Below are positions 8,562-16,936 of a stretch of 48,887 bases of DNA, one piece after another. Source of the DNA: Bacteriovoracaceae bacterium (lineage in GTDB: Bacteria > Bdellovibrionota > Bacteriovoracia > Bacteriovoracales > Bacteriovoracaceae); the NCBI GenBank assembly GCA_947377285.1, contig CANCFT010000026.1, positions 1-48,887 of the forward strand. Direction: 5' to 3'. Under the pieces are notes generated by a model. That model worked only from the letters and a program-made list of their open reading frames with translations. It ran no database searches and had not been told where the DNA came from. Position 1 is the stretch's first letter. Each line of letters starts with the position of its first letter. Both the position numbers and the translations under genes were made by a program.

Positions 8562-8846
8562 TTATTTTTTAGCTTCTTTTTTTGCTTTATGTTCTGCTTG
8601 TTTTACTTTGCATGCAGAAACATCTTCTGGGTTTACTGTAACACCAGTAACTGTCTGACCTTCAAGCAAAGGTTTCATACAATCAATATGGAGCCCTTTT
8701 TTGTCGTTTTTGTGGCCATTTTTAATGAAGCCTGCAGATTCGCACGCTGTCTTTAATTTTTGGCAAGGGTGATTTTTAGAATCTTCTGCGCTTAAAGAAA
8801 ATGAAAGTAGAGTTGCTAAGGAAAGTGCAATTAATTTATTAGTCAT
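8562..8846 (-). CDS. Small exported Cys-containing protein
   Basis: This encodes 94 residues. The start ATG at 8846 is set by a perfect AGGAGG five bases upstream; an alternative in-frame ATG seven codons earlier would place that site inside the gene. The signal peptide (LIALSLATLLSFSLSA) is followed by a 70-residue mature part with four cysteines (CQKLKTAC, then one Cys in each of IDCMKP and SACK) and a lysine/alanine-rich C-terminus. It probably forms two disulfides in the periplasm. I do not recognise a family. Confidence 0.65.
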   Translation of the reverse strand: MTNKLIALSLATLLSFSLSAEDSKNHPCQKLKTACESAGFIKNGHKNDKKGLHIDCMKPLLEGQTVTGVTVNPEDVSACKVKQAEHKAKKEAKK

Positions 8847-8930
8847 AAGGACCTCCTGGTAATTCAAGCATAGGCCTTATGGCCAAATTTAGAATTAAAA
8901 GGAGATTAAAAGAATTTAATCAATACCCAA

Positions 8931-9530
8931 CTATTTACGGTATTGCTTCACTTTCTCGTAATAATAGACATCTAGGTCACCTGTAAACATTTGGTGAAGT
9001 TTATTGTGTCCATTTCTAATCCACTCATTCCTTGCAGCTTCAACATTAACACCTTCATACTTCACACGGTATAAAGCAACCAAAAGACCCGTTCGGTCTG
9101 CGCCATGCTCACAGTGTATAAATACAGGTTGGTTTTTTTGATCATGCATATAAGACAAAATTTGATCAATTGATCGATCTTCTTCTTTGGTTACGACATC
9201 GAGTGAGTTAAGTGGAGCATGATAAAAACCTAAGCCAAACGAAAGCACTGCTGCCTTTTCTTCAGCAATCACTTCAGGTCTTTCACCTTTTTCAACCCAA
9301 GGAATAATCACACCAATATCACTACTTAAATCACCACCTTGGAGATTGATAATATTTTTAATGCCTAATGCTTTTAAGTATTGAATAGATTCAGTATTTG
9401 TCAGTCTCGCACCTCTATAAACACCGTCATTAACTTTTGAAAAATTCACAATGAGTCCACTTGATTGAGCGAATGTTTGACTTGTTAACGATGCAAAAAG
9501 AAAAGCAAGAGTAGTAATTAATTTTTTCAT
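8931..9530 (-). CDS. Exported dual-specificity/tyrosine-type protein phosphatase
   Basis: This encodes 199 residues counted from ATG 9530. The P-loop HCEHGADRTG matches HCxxGxxRTG with nucleophile Cys140. The general acid could be an Asp in the loop near residue 111 (NSLD). The signal peptide (LITTLAFLFASLTSQTFA) sends it to the periplasm, as in several bacterial DSP/phytase-like phosphatases. The chosen start is preceded by GGAGAG at good spacing; a start four codons earlier would bury that site. Substrates could be phosphoproteins, inositol phosphates or phospholipids, and the sequence does not decide. Confidence 0.82.
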   Translation of the reverse strand: MKKLITTLAFLFASLTSQTFAQSSGLIVNFSKVNDGVYRGARLTNTESIQYLKALGIKNIINLQGGDLSSDIGVIIPWVEKGERPEVIAEEKAAVLSFGLGFYHAPLNSLDVVTKEEDRSIDQILSYMHDQKNQPVFIHCEHGADRTGLLVALYRVKYEGVNVEAARNEWIRNGHNKLHQMFTGDLDVYYYEKVKQYRK

Positions 9531-9621
9531 ATGTCTCTCCATTGAATTACTCGAAACATATCATAGGAAAAGAGCTAAATGCAAAAGTCTAAATAAAATA
9601 CACTAATTTTGGGCTTTAAAA

Positions 9622-10695
9622 CTAGGAATGATAATATTTGGTTATGGTTGCTTTGATTTTTTCTTCTAGATTCTCTATATTTAGATCAGTTTTTTGAAGA
9701 ATCCAAGCCTTTAAATCAGCGGGTATATGAGTGATGAATATTTTTTCCTTCTCCTGTTTATATGGGATTTTAAGTGCAATGGCGTGAAGAGCATGGCGCG
9801 GTAATTCCATTAAGTCGTGATCTTCTTGAGAGGCCACTTGGTCTTTAAAGCGCTGAAACATTTCATAAGAGCCAAGGTACATTTTATCCCCAATTAAAGG
9901 AATCCCATGTGCGAGTGCATGGACCCGGATTTGATGCTGCCTTCCTGTTTGCGGACAAGCAATACCGATCACATAATCACCACATTTCTCTAAAATAAAA
10001 TAATATGTTCTCGCATGTTTTCCTTCATTTGAATGTTCAGGATAGTGTTCAACAAAGACTCGCTTTAAACCTTCTCCAGGCGAGCTCATTCGCTCATTTG
10101 CAATGAACTCCATTGAACCGTTATATAGTTCGTTAGCTTTAGAAATAAAAAGATAACATTTTTTCACATCATCTTGTTCAAAATTGGCCATCATTTCGTT
10201 GGCAATTTTTGGATTTTTACCTAGCATTAAAATGCCTGAAGTTTCACGGTCTATACGGTGAAGTGAATGAATTGTTTGTTCATATTTCATTTCAAAAAAA
10301 ACGGTGGCGCAATTAAAAACATGTCTTCCAGCTGGATGAGTAGACATAAAAGGTGGTTTGGAGATAACAATAAGCTCTTTATCTTCAAAAACAATTTCGG
10401 GACTCATTTGCAGAACTAGCTTTTCTCCTCTCCAGTATTCGTCTTCAAATGAAGTTTTATGGAAGCGAATAATAACTTCATCTTTATGATGAAGAATCGT
10501 CGAGGGTTTATGAATACCCGGACGATCTACAATTGTGATTTCTTTATCCTTAATTTTTTTTTTAATCATTTCACGTGAAAATGAATCCAGGTATAACTGA
10601 ATAAATTGATCAAGCCTGATACCTTCATGTTCTTCATCAACTAAATGCCGAACTTCAAAAATATCGTCCCGATAAGCTTTGTTTAAGACACTCAT
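9622..10695 (-). CDS. RluD-family pseudouridine synthase
   Basis: This encodes 357 residues. An N-terminal S4-type RNA-binding region (RLDQFIQLYL...SREMIKKKI, residues ~27-80) is followed by the RluA/RluD catalytic fold. Motif II is LHRIDRETSG with catalytic Asp149, and the late motif is GRQHQIRVHALAHGIPLIGD. It should isomerise uridine in rRNA or tRNA; the target is not readable. The ~70-residue region after residue 80 and the C-terminal tail are longer than in RluD. It starts 3 bp after the stop of the PrkA gene on the same strand, so the two form one operon. Its coding sequence contains a 12-bp palindrome matching the parS core (10569-10580). Confidence 0.9.
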   Translation of the reverse strand: MSVLNKAYRDDIFEVRHLVDEEHEGIRLDQFIQLYLDSFSREMIKKKIKDKEITIVDRPGIHKPSTILHHKDEVIIRFHKTSFEDEYWRGEKLVLQMSPEIVFEDKELIVISKPPFMSTHPAGRHVFNCATVFFEMKYEQTIHSLHRIDRETSGILMLGKNPKIANEMMANFEQDDVKKCYLFISKANELYNGSMEFIANERMSSPGEGLKRVFVEHYPEHSNEGKHARTYYFILEKCGDYVIGIACPQTGRQHQIRVHALAHGIPLIGDKMYLGSYEMFQRFKDQVASQEDHDLMELPRHALHAIALKIPYKQEKEKIFITHIPADLKAWILQKTDLNIENLEEKIKATITKYYHS

Positions 10696-10698
10696 CTA

Positions 10699-12903
10699 TT
10701 AATATCGTTCTTTAATCAAAAAATTAAGTAACGACATTGCAGCACCTTCTGAATAACCATAACGGGTCTCAAGATTTTTAAGTACCGCTCTAATTTGTTT
10801 TCGATTTTCATCAGAGAGAGGAGTGCCATGGCTTGGGTCAATATTTTTTGAGAATTCTGCTTCAAAGAACATTAAGTTTTTTGAAATTGAAATAATGACT
10901 TTCTTTTGCTCAATTCGAAATGATTCTTGTAAACGATCAACTAAATCAGGAAAGACATCAGTGTAGACGATAGGTCTTCCTGGATTATCAAGAAAGTAAG
11001 CCCCGAGTTTTGAAATAAGTAGAGAGCGATATATTTTAGCATCTTCTTTTAAGTTAATGGCCAATTCAAATTCTTTGATAAAATAATCATCCGGATCAAC
11101 AAACTTACCGGTAGTAGAATTTTTTATTTTTTCGCCTTTTATTAGTGCATTCACATTTTCAATATAGCGCTTGATATAGTCTTCATAAGAACGATCATCA
11201 ACTAATCCAAGAGCACTTCTAAGTTCTCGGTCAAAAATATTTAAATTATGTTCTTTAATTAATTCTAAATATCTTCCTGGGTTATGATAATCAGCTTGGG
11301 GGGCCATATTTAAAAAATCATATTCACTCTTTTTGAGAATTAATTGTTGAAGATGGTCTAATACTTCAACGAAAGTGACGTTGGGGTGGCATGAAGAAAG
11401 TTTATAAATTATATGTTTTAAGTCGCGTGGACTTAAACCAAATTTACCCTCGTAGAGCCCATCATTAACATATTCATTTTGGATTTCGTCATGACCTTGT
11501 TTTAAGATTTGACGAGATTCAATATCAAGTTTTTCTGGTTGTTCGATATGGGCCAAATAAAGTGCTTTTTCTAATGGATTTAAGTTTGTAGCTATATTGG
11601 CTAATTTTTTATCATTATAATTTTTTGTCTGACAAACTCTTAGTCTCGACATAACTGCAAACAAACAGAGAGCGTTCAAAGCATGAGGAGAAAAATATGA
11701 GCGGTCTTTTAATCCACTAACTTGTTCAAGATAAATTTTTTCTTCATCGCGAACATCCAACAAATAGGGAACTGTGACAAAATTGAAACGTCCTTTAAAT
11801 GAATTAAAGTCGGGATGCTGCTTAAAAGCTGCCAGATGTATTTCATTTGAGGTTCCAATAAAAAAGATATCTAATTCAGTCAAAATTCCTTGAAGATTTA
11901 TTGAACCAGTTTCCATCGTCATTAAGAGATATTTATAAGCATCAAGTGGTCGTTTTAATAAATCTGAATATTCAAGAACTCCACGATTGGCCATAACGGC
12001 TTCACCTTGAAGTGAAAATAAATTTAATGACTGTAAACTTGGTGGAAGACTTTGGAGTCTTTTATCCATAGTAATTTGTTGCATACGAGCATCGACGTGA
12101 ATTTGAGGCTCGATTGTGACAGCACCTGTAGAATAACGTTTACTGATGGTGAAGCGCTCAACACGTATATGTTTAAGAACCTCTTGGTGCTTTCCTTTAT
12201 AGTTTTTCAAAAGTGCATCGTAGATCATACGGTTTCGTTTTGAAAGATCTCCCCGATAGAGGTATGACTTTCGTACAGACTCTAAAAGTCTTTCATCACC
12301 ATGAAGGGACTTTTCAATCATTTCCTGTCTGAATTCTTTAGGAATTAAAAGCAAAGGATGATCTTTAAGTTCAGATGGCATTATTGCTGAAATTTCTTTG
12401 TCTTCTAAGTAAGCATAACTTACTAAATTATTATCTCTAATCGTACTATTTAAACCAAGAGTCCCTTTGACATAATTTTCTATGGGAAATATCCAGCTGA
12501 AACTAAAAAGTTTCCCATTATCTGTTTCTGAATAATCTTCTAAGCCTTTTATAAGTTTTTTAACTAAAGAGGATTTTGAAGAACCATTTGGACCAATGAG
12601 AAGAATAAATTTATTGTTAAATCCTTCTTCACTGAAGTTTACTAAATTTTGAGTAAGAGCATGTTGAACTTTTTTTTGCCCAAAGACAGGAGGGCAATCA
12701 GAATGATTCATTTGAAAAAGTTTATATGAGCCATCTTCATTGACACCATAATGCTTAAGCATGTCGTGGATAAATTCATAAGTTGGACGGCATTCATTTT
12801 TAGAATTTTTTTCAAAGATTTCTATATAGTCACTGAATGACAATATTTCAGCTTGAGTGTCATTATTTTCTGAAGCTTTGTGAATCCAATCAAGATGGCC
12901 CAT
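10699..12903 (-). CDS. prkA: PrkA-family serine protein kinase (AAA+ domain)
   Basis: This encodes about 734 residues (742 if the ATG at 12927 is used). A P-loop GPNGSSKSS lies near residue 110, and the PrkA AAA module includes DIFFIGTSNEIHL and the VPYLLDVRDEEKIY segment. A C-terminal PrkA region follows, with YIENVNALIKGEKI and the VDPDDYFIKEFE motif. PrkA/YeaG proteins are Ser/Thr kinases, or AAA+ proteins linked to starvation and sporulation, normally ~640 residues and often next to yeaH and spoVR. Neither partner is here; the downstream gene is a pseudouridine synthase. I prefer ATG 12903 because AAGGA precedes it; the upstream ATG has no ribosome site. Extra length is at the N-terminus and C-terminus. 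Confidence 0.88.
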   Translation of the reverse strand: MGHLDWIHKASENNDTQAEILSFSDYIEIFEKNSKNECRPTYEFIHDMLKHYGVNEDGSYKLFQMNHSDCPPVFGQKKVQHALTQNLVNFSEEGFNNKFILLIGPNGSSKSSLVKKLIKGLEDYSETDNGKLFSFSWIFPIENYVKGTLGLNSTIRDNNLVSYAYLEDKEISAIMPSELKDHPLLLIPKEFRQEMIEKSLHGDERLLESVRKSYLYRGDLSKRNRMIYDALLKNYKGKHQEVLKHIRVERFTISKRYSTGAVTIEPQIHVDARMQQITMDKRLQSLPPSLQSLNLFSLQGEAVMANRGVLEYSDLLKRPLDAYKYLLMTMETGSINLQGILTELDIFFIGTSNEIHLAAFKQHPDFNSFKGRFNFVTVPYLLDVRDEEKIYLEQVSGLKDRSYFSPHALNALCLFAVMSRLRVCQTKNYNDKKLANIATNLNPLEKALYLAHIEQPEKLDIESRQILKQGHDEIQNEYVNDGLYEGKFGLSPRDLKHIIYKLSSCHPNVTFVEVLDHLQQLILKKSEYDFLNMAPQADYHNPGRYLELIKEHNLNIFDRELRSALGLVDDRSYEDYIKRYIENVNALIKGEKIKNSTTGKFVDPDDYFIKEFELAINLKEDAKIYRSLLISKLGAYFLDNPGRPIVYTDVFPDLVDRLQESFRIEQKKVIISISKNLMFFEAEFSKNIDPSHGTPLSDENRKQIRAVLKNLETRYGYSEGAAMSLLNFLIKERY

Positions 12904-12920
12904 TTCATATTCCTTGCTTA

Positions 12921-12949
12921 TTTCCATTGAGGATATTCTTAGTTATAAT
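12921..12949 (+). promoter_or_regulatory. Promoter giving a near-leaderless mRNA for the FGE-fold gene
   Basis: A perfect TATAAT at 12944-12949 has TTTCCA 17 bp upstream. The -10 ends 11 bp before the ATG at 12961, leaving room for only about five untranslated bases and no Shine-Dalgarno site. The same AT-rich block lies between the divergent PrkA gene and this one. Confidence 0.5.
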
Positions 12950-12960
12950 TGTAATCTCAT

Positions 12961-14187
12961 ATGAAAGATTTCAAAAGGTCCAAAGCCATTCTTATAACAT
13001 TGTTCATTTGTGCCGTTTTAATGTGTGCAGGATGGATCATTGCCCAAAAATGGTCGATTTCAACACTAAAGCCTGATCAATTTGTTCAAGATAAAGAGGC
13101 CCTAAGTCGACTTTTAGAAAACTCTTCAGAGATTCAACGAATCTGGAGTGAAGGAGAAGATTCGAGGGAATGGATATCTTTAAAGAAAGAATGTCTATCT
13201 TATTATCAAATTACTGAAACTTTTGATGAATCTTTATTACGATGCAATCCAATGATTTTTGAATGCCTAAATCGATTTAATCAAAAATTAAATTTTCGCT
13301 TTGTAAAACCTGATTTGAGTGATGATCAAAATCAAAAAATATATCGATACCTTACAAAGTCCAATACGTCACACATAGGACTTGAACACTCCGGATATCT
13401 TTTTACTATTGAAGATAAAAAAAATCGAAAACATTTAAATCTTTTTTTAGCAGATCAATGCCATGAAGTTTTTTTGCAAAATCGAACCTATGCCTATGGT
13501 GAAGAAATTTTGGAAAAAAAATCTTCTGAAGAGACTGAAGATTATAGATTTGATAACTTTAATCAAAATATTTATATTGATCAACATTTAGTGATGAATT
13601 CAGAACTTAATGAATGGATAGATTTTGGGAATCCGAATTTTACAGAAGGGTTAAAAAAATCAGATAACAAAGATTATTTTTTACCTGCAACTAGTTTAAC
13701 GTATTCTCAAATGGAAAATTATTGTTCGTTTAAAGGCAAACAATTAATGCAAGCCCATATTTTTGATGCAGCAACATTTTTACCAATGGATCTAAACGAT
13801 ATTAATCCTAAAAACAATAATAGATCCCCTTACTATTGGACTAAAAAGAAAAGTGAATTTAAATCGGATTGTTCATTGATTTTTGCTAAGGAATGTCTAC
13901 AAAAGAAAAATTTTAAAATTAATTCAACTTCACCAACTTGGGCAGGACTTACGGATTCGATGGGAGGTCCTTTTGAAGTGTTTCGAAATCCCATAGATCC
14001 TGAAAGTAATTTAAAAGCAGCTTCATATTATTTTAATTTTAAATCCCCATGGCATAAGCTTGGTTTTCGAGCTAGTTGGGATGGTGAGGATTTTGATTTA
14101 AGACATTTCGATTTCAAAGGAATAAATCCAGAAATTATACCTCAGAAATTCCAAGTTGGTTTCCGTTGTATGCGGGAGGAAAAATGA
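12961..14187 (+). CDS. Membrane-anchored protein with a SUMF1/FGE-sulfatase-like fold
   Basis: This encodes 408 residues. One N-terminal membrane segment (ILITLFICAVLMCAGWII, residues ~10-28) anchors it, with the rest presumably in the periplasm. From about residue 200 the protein shows the formylglycine-generating-enzyme layout: a strand plus MNSELNEW, then PATSLTYSQMENYCSFKGKQL (the usual P-V--VSW-DA-AYC-W-GKRLPTEAEWE region in degenerate form), then SPTWAGLTDSMGGPFEVF (where family members have GL-DM-GNVWEW) and the ending GFRCM (GFR). The active-site Cys pair of true FGE is not obvious, so it may be a binding protein rather than an oxidase. Residues 30-200 match nothing I know. It overlaps the following lipoprotein gene by 4 bp. 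Confidence 0.72.
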   Translation: MKDFKRSKAILITLFICAVLMCAGWIIAQKWSISTLKPDQFVQDKEALSRLLENSSEIQRIWSEGEDSREWISLKKECLSYYQITETFDESLLRCNPMIFECLNRFNQKLNFRFVKPDLSDDQNQKIYRYLTKSNTSHIGLEHSGYLFTIEDKKNRKHLNLFLADQCHEVFLQNRTYAYGEEILEKKSSEETEDYRFDNFNQNIYIDQHLVMNSELNEWIDFGNPNFTEGLKKSDNKDYFLPATSLTYSQMENYCSFKGKQLMQAHIFDAATFLPMDLNDINPKNNNRSPYYWTKKKSEFKSDCSLIFAKECLQKKNFKINSTSPTWAGLTDSMGGPFEVFRNPIDPESNLKAASYYFNFKSPWHKLGFRASWDGEDFDLRHFDFKGINPEIIPQKFQVGFRCMREEK

Positions 14188-15083
14188 AAAAAAGGAATGG
14201 TTTCCAGCTTTTTGTTTTGTGGATGATTGGGATTTGTATTGCTGCTTGCTTGTCTGCTTGTTTACCCATCAAAATATCTGACGTGAATTTAGCTGAAGCG
14301 GAAATGAAGTTATATAATGAATGGCTCTATACTTTTAAACTCAAACATTTCAATTTTAACAATGAATTAATCACCAGGCCGCCAGGAGTAGAGCAATATC
14401 TTTTTAATTTAGTACTTCCTTCAGAAGGAGGGATTAATTTAAAAACACATTGTGTTTATTACCAAGTGCCTTATAAAAATTTATCGGGAATTATTAAAGT
14501 TATTGAACAAAAAAATGAGTCAGAGTGTCCAGAGGTCTCAAGTCTCATCCCTTGGTTTGAGCTTAAAGAAATTTCTGAACTTCAGGTAAAACTTGAAAAT
14601 TTTAAATTAATATTAAATTTTAAATATAAAAATAAAAAAACAAATTGGAGTTTTGTTTTGCCAAATATCAATAATGGTTTTGTTCATCAGAAGTACCAGT
14701 CCATTAAAGTAAAAAAACTTTTTCCTGAGTTAACGATACTAAGAATTAATGAAGACTCTTTTGATATAAATTTTAATAAATATTTAGGAAAATTAAGTGA
14801 TCGATTTAGCCGTGGTAGCTCAATTCGCTGCCAACAAGTTAATAAAGATTGTAAGACGATAGGAGAATACCGCTGTGATAGCTGTGCCTACGGTTGGTAT
14901 GAAGTTGTCGATTTTTCTTGCCCTCAAGGAGGATCTAAGTTTTGTGGTCAAAACCATTGTGGCGAAAAAAATGAACCGGCCTGTCCCAGAGGTTCAAAAG
15001 TTGTGAGTTCAGAAGAATTAGGAATATGCCAAAGTGATTTAACTTCAGTTTATAATTCAGATCATACATTAGTCTGCCAATGA
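14184..15083 (+). CDS. Lipoprotein with Cys-rich C-terminal domain
   Basis: This encodes 299 residues. The ATG overlaps the stop of the FGE-fold gene (ATGA) and is preceded by GGGAGG, so the two are translationally coupled and probably function together. The lipobox LSAC places the lipid Cys at 26. The middle (residues ~40-205) is a beta-rich region. The last ~85 residues hold ten cysteines (pattern C-x6-C-x7-C-x2-C, then CPQGG, CGQNHC, CPRG, CQSD, CQ), suggesting a disulfide-knotted binding module. I do not recognise the family. It ends 15 bp inside the convergent lipoprotein gene. Confidence 0.68.
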   Translation: MKKRNGFQLFVLWMIGICIAACLSACLPIKISDVNLAEAEMKLYNEWLYTFKLKHFNFNNELITRPPGVEQYLFNLVLPSEGGINLKTHCVYYQVPYKNLSGIIKVIEQKNESECPEVSSLIPWFELKEISELQVKLENFKLILNFKYKNKKTNWSFVLPNINNGFVHQKYQSIKVKKLFPELTILRINEDSFDINFNKYLGKLSDRFSRGSSIRCQQVNKDCKTIGEYRCDSCAYGWYEVVDFSCPQGGSKFCGQNHCGEKNEPACPRGSKVVSSEELGICQSDLTSVYNSDHTLVCQ

Positions 15084-15761
15084 ATTTATAAAATTAGGAG
15101 GAAGTCTTGCCATGACCTCGTTGATCACTTCACCTAGAGTATGAATTATGATAAATGAGTGAATTGGTGGATTGGTTGCAACGGCCAATCTCTTACTTTT
15201 TAATATCGATAAAACATAGTCATCAATAATATATTTTTCACGAACACTTTCTGAATCAACTGACTTTTCAATCCGAGTGTCACTTAATCCAATAAATGCG
15301 ACATCATTATGAATTTCTAAAGCCTTTATATTTTTAGCTGAGACTAAGTCATCAATAGACAAATCGATAACTGAACTGTTTAAAAATTTTTGAGAATACT
15401 TATCAAAATTAATTCCCTGTAAGTCAGCAATGACGAAATCTTCAAGAGTTAAATTGAATAAATCAATTCCTCTGGCCGATAAACTTTCCAACAATATTTC
15501 ATTTTCTAATTTAGAGGCTTTGGGATTTAGCAGGTGACCAGTGTGAACGATAAATATATTTTTACCGTGTTTTTTTTCTAATTCATCTCTGAAAATGAGG
15601 GTATCTGTTAAATAAACGGGAAAGTCAGTTGGCATGTTTTTCATTAAACCATTTGTTGAATCAACAATGGCAATATTCATTTTTTTAGGTTGATGAGAGC
15701 ATGAAAAAAAAGTCAAAATTAACATGAGAAAAAGAGCACTGGTAGAGCTTTTAAAATTCAT
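15069..15761 (-). CDS. Lipoprotein with 5'-nucleotidase/metallophosphoesterase-like fold, probably inactive
   Basis: This encodes 230 residues. A lipobox (LTFFSC) places the lipid Cys at 21. Then come MNIAIVDSTNGLM, a strand with NIFIVHTGHLLNP, and ESLSARGIDLFNLTLEDFVIA, which matches the order of motifs in UshA-like enzymes (D-N-G; L-D-GD-L; M-N-GYDA---G-HEF). The metal ligands appear lost: GD has become GH and GNHE is absent. The ending resembles the family as well. It starts immediately after the cysteine desulfurase stop, the last gene of the rhodanese-nadA-desulfurase unit. Its function is unknown; the fold call is inference. Confidence 0.55.
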   Translation of the reverse strand: MNFKSSTSALFLMLILTFFSCSHQPKKMNIAIVDSTNGLMKNMPTDFPVYLTDTLIFRDELEKKHGKNIFIVHTGHLLNPKASKLENEILLESLSARGIDLFNLTLEDFVIADLQGINFDKYSQKFLNSSVIDLSIDDLVSAKNIKALEIHNDVAFIGLSDTRIEKSVDSESVREKYIIDDYVLSILKSKRLAVATNPPIHSFIIIHTLGEVINEVMARLPPNFINSLAD

Positions 15762-16913
15762 TTAAAAGCTCTTAACTTTAGCTAGTTTTAAATAAGCTTT
15801 TGATAGCGCCTCAGCAAGATCGTCATAATAACTTAGAGGAGAATTTAAACATAATGAAATACGAACAACTCCACGACCTACATCATCTTTAGTTCCCATC
15901 GCCAATAAAACTTTGGAAGTGACAGGCATATTGTCTGAACAGGCACTAGATGTCGTAACAAATATATCTAAAGATTCAAGTTCTATTTGAACTGCTTGGC
16001 CATGAATTCCTGGATAGGAAATATAGGTCGTTGTGGCCAGTCTTGGAGAGTCTTCTCCAATAATAACGACTTGTGGAAAAGATTTTTTAATTTTTTGTTC
16101 AAACTCTTTTCTCTTTTCACCAAGAGCACTTATATTCGCAAAGTTTTTTTCGATGGCGGTTAAAGCTACTGCCATTGTTTCATTGCCTAAATAATTTTGA
16201 GTTCCGCCTCTTCGCCCCTTTTCTTGGCCACCACCAATAATAAGTGGGAGAAGTGTTTCTGGATTTTTAGCAAGTAAAATGCCTGTTCCTGTCATAGCTC
16301 CAAGTTTATGTCCTGAGCACACAGCATAATCGATATTAGATTGTTTAAAGCTAAAAGGAGTTTTTCCAATAAATTGAGTTGTATCACAAAGATATGGAAT
16401 ATTATTTTTTTGGCAAATAGAATTAATTTCTAAGAATGGCTGAATAATTCCCGTTTCATTATTAGCGGCCATCACAGCAACCATTGCAATTTGAGAAGTA
16501 TTGTCATTAACCCAATTTTGAAGTGTCGCAATATCGACAATTCCATTTGAAAGAGTAGGTAAGCACTTCACAGTGAAACCTCTTGTACCATAATATTGAG
16601 CTGTGTTTACAATCGCAGAGTGCTCAATGCCAGAAATAATAATCCATTTTTTATTATGTTCATTTGAAAGAATTGTATGAAACACCGAAGAGATGCCTTC
16701 TGTTGCACCTGAATTAAAAACTACTTGATCATAATCAGCGCCTAAAACTTTGGCACAAACTGCGCGAGCATTTTCCATTCCCATTAAAGTTTTTGTCCCT
16801 AAGTAATGAATGGCATTTGGATTGGCAAACGGTCCCGTCTCAAATCGTTTAACTAAATAATCTCGTACTTCTTTAGAAAGAGGAGCACTTCCATTATAAT
16901 CAGCATAAATCAT
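15762..16913 (-). CDS. Cysteine desulfurase (NifS/IscS family)
   Basis: This encodes 383 residues. It is a class V aminotransferase fold: N-terminal YADYNGSAPLS, VVFNSGATEGIS for phosphate binding, and PLP lysine in CSGHKLGAMTG. The catalytic Cys sits in a loop TTSSACSDN. It moves sulfur from L-cysteine to a persulfide for Fe-S assembly. It sits 23 bp downstream of nadA, an Fe-S enzyme, and near a rhodanese, so it is probably the desulfurase that supplies NadA, as with the nifS gene beside the nad genes of Bacillus subtilis. No iscU or sufU is adjacent. Confidence 0.92.
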   Translation of the reverse strand: MIYADYNGSAPLSKEVRDYLVKRFETGPFANPNAIHYLGTKTLMGMENARAVCAKVLGADYDQVVFNSGATEGISSVFHTILSNEHNKKWIIISGIEHSAIVNTAQYYGTRGFTVKCLPTLSNGIVDIATLQNWVNDNTSQIAMVAVMAANNETGIIQPFLEINSICQKNNIPYLCDTTQFIGKTPFSFKQSNIDYAVCSGHKLGAMTGTGILLAKNPETLLPLIIGGGQEKGRRGGTQNYLGNETMAVALTAIEKNFANISALGEKRKEFEQKIKKSFPQVVIIGEDSPRLATTTYISYPGIHGQAVQIELESLDIFVTTSSACSDNMPVTSKVLLAMGTKDDVGRGVVRISLCLNSPLSYYDDLAEALSKAYLKLAKVKSF

Positions 16914-16936
16914 TTTTAACCGGCCTTCTTTAATTT

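Noticed and set aside
8873..8884. GGCC hairpin upstream of the small Cys protein gene
   Set aside because: Four-bp stem with no T run; too weak to call a terminator.
15069..15083. Overlap of two convergent lipoprotein genes as a recombination or frameshift artefact
   Set aside because: Both frames are intact and the 15-bp overlap is ordinary for this compact genome.
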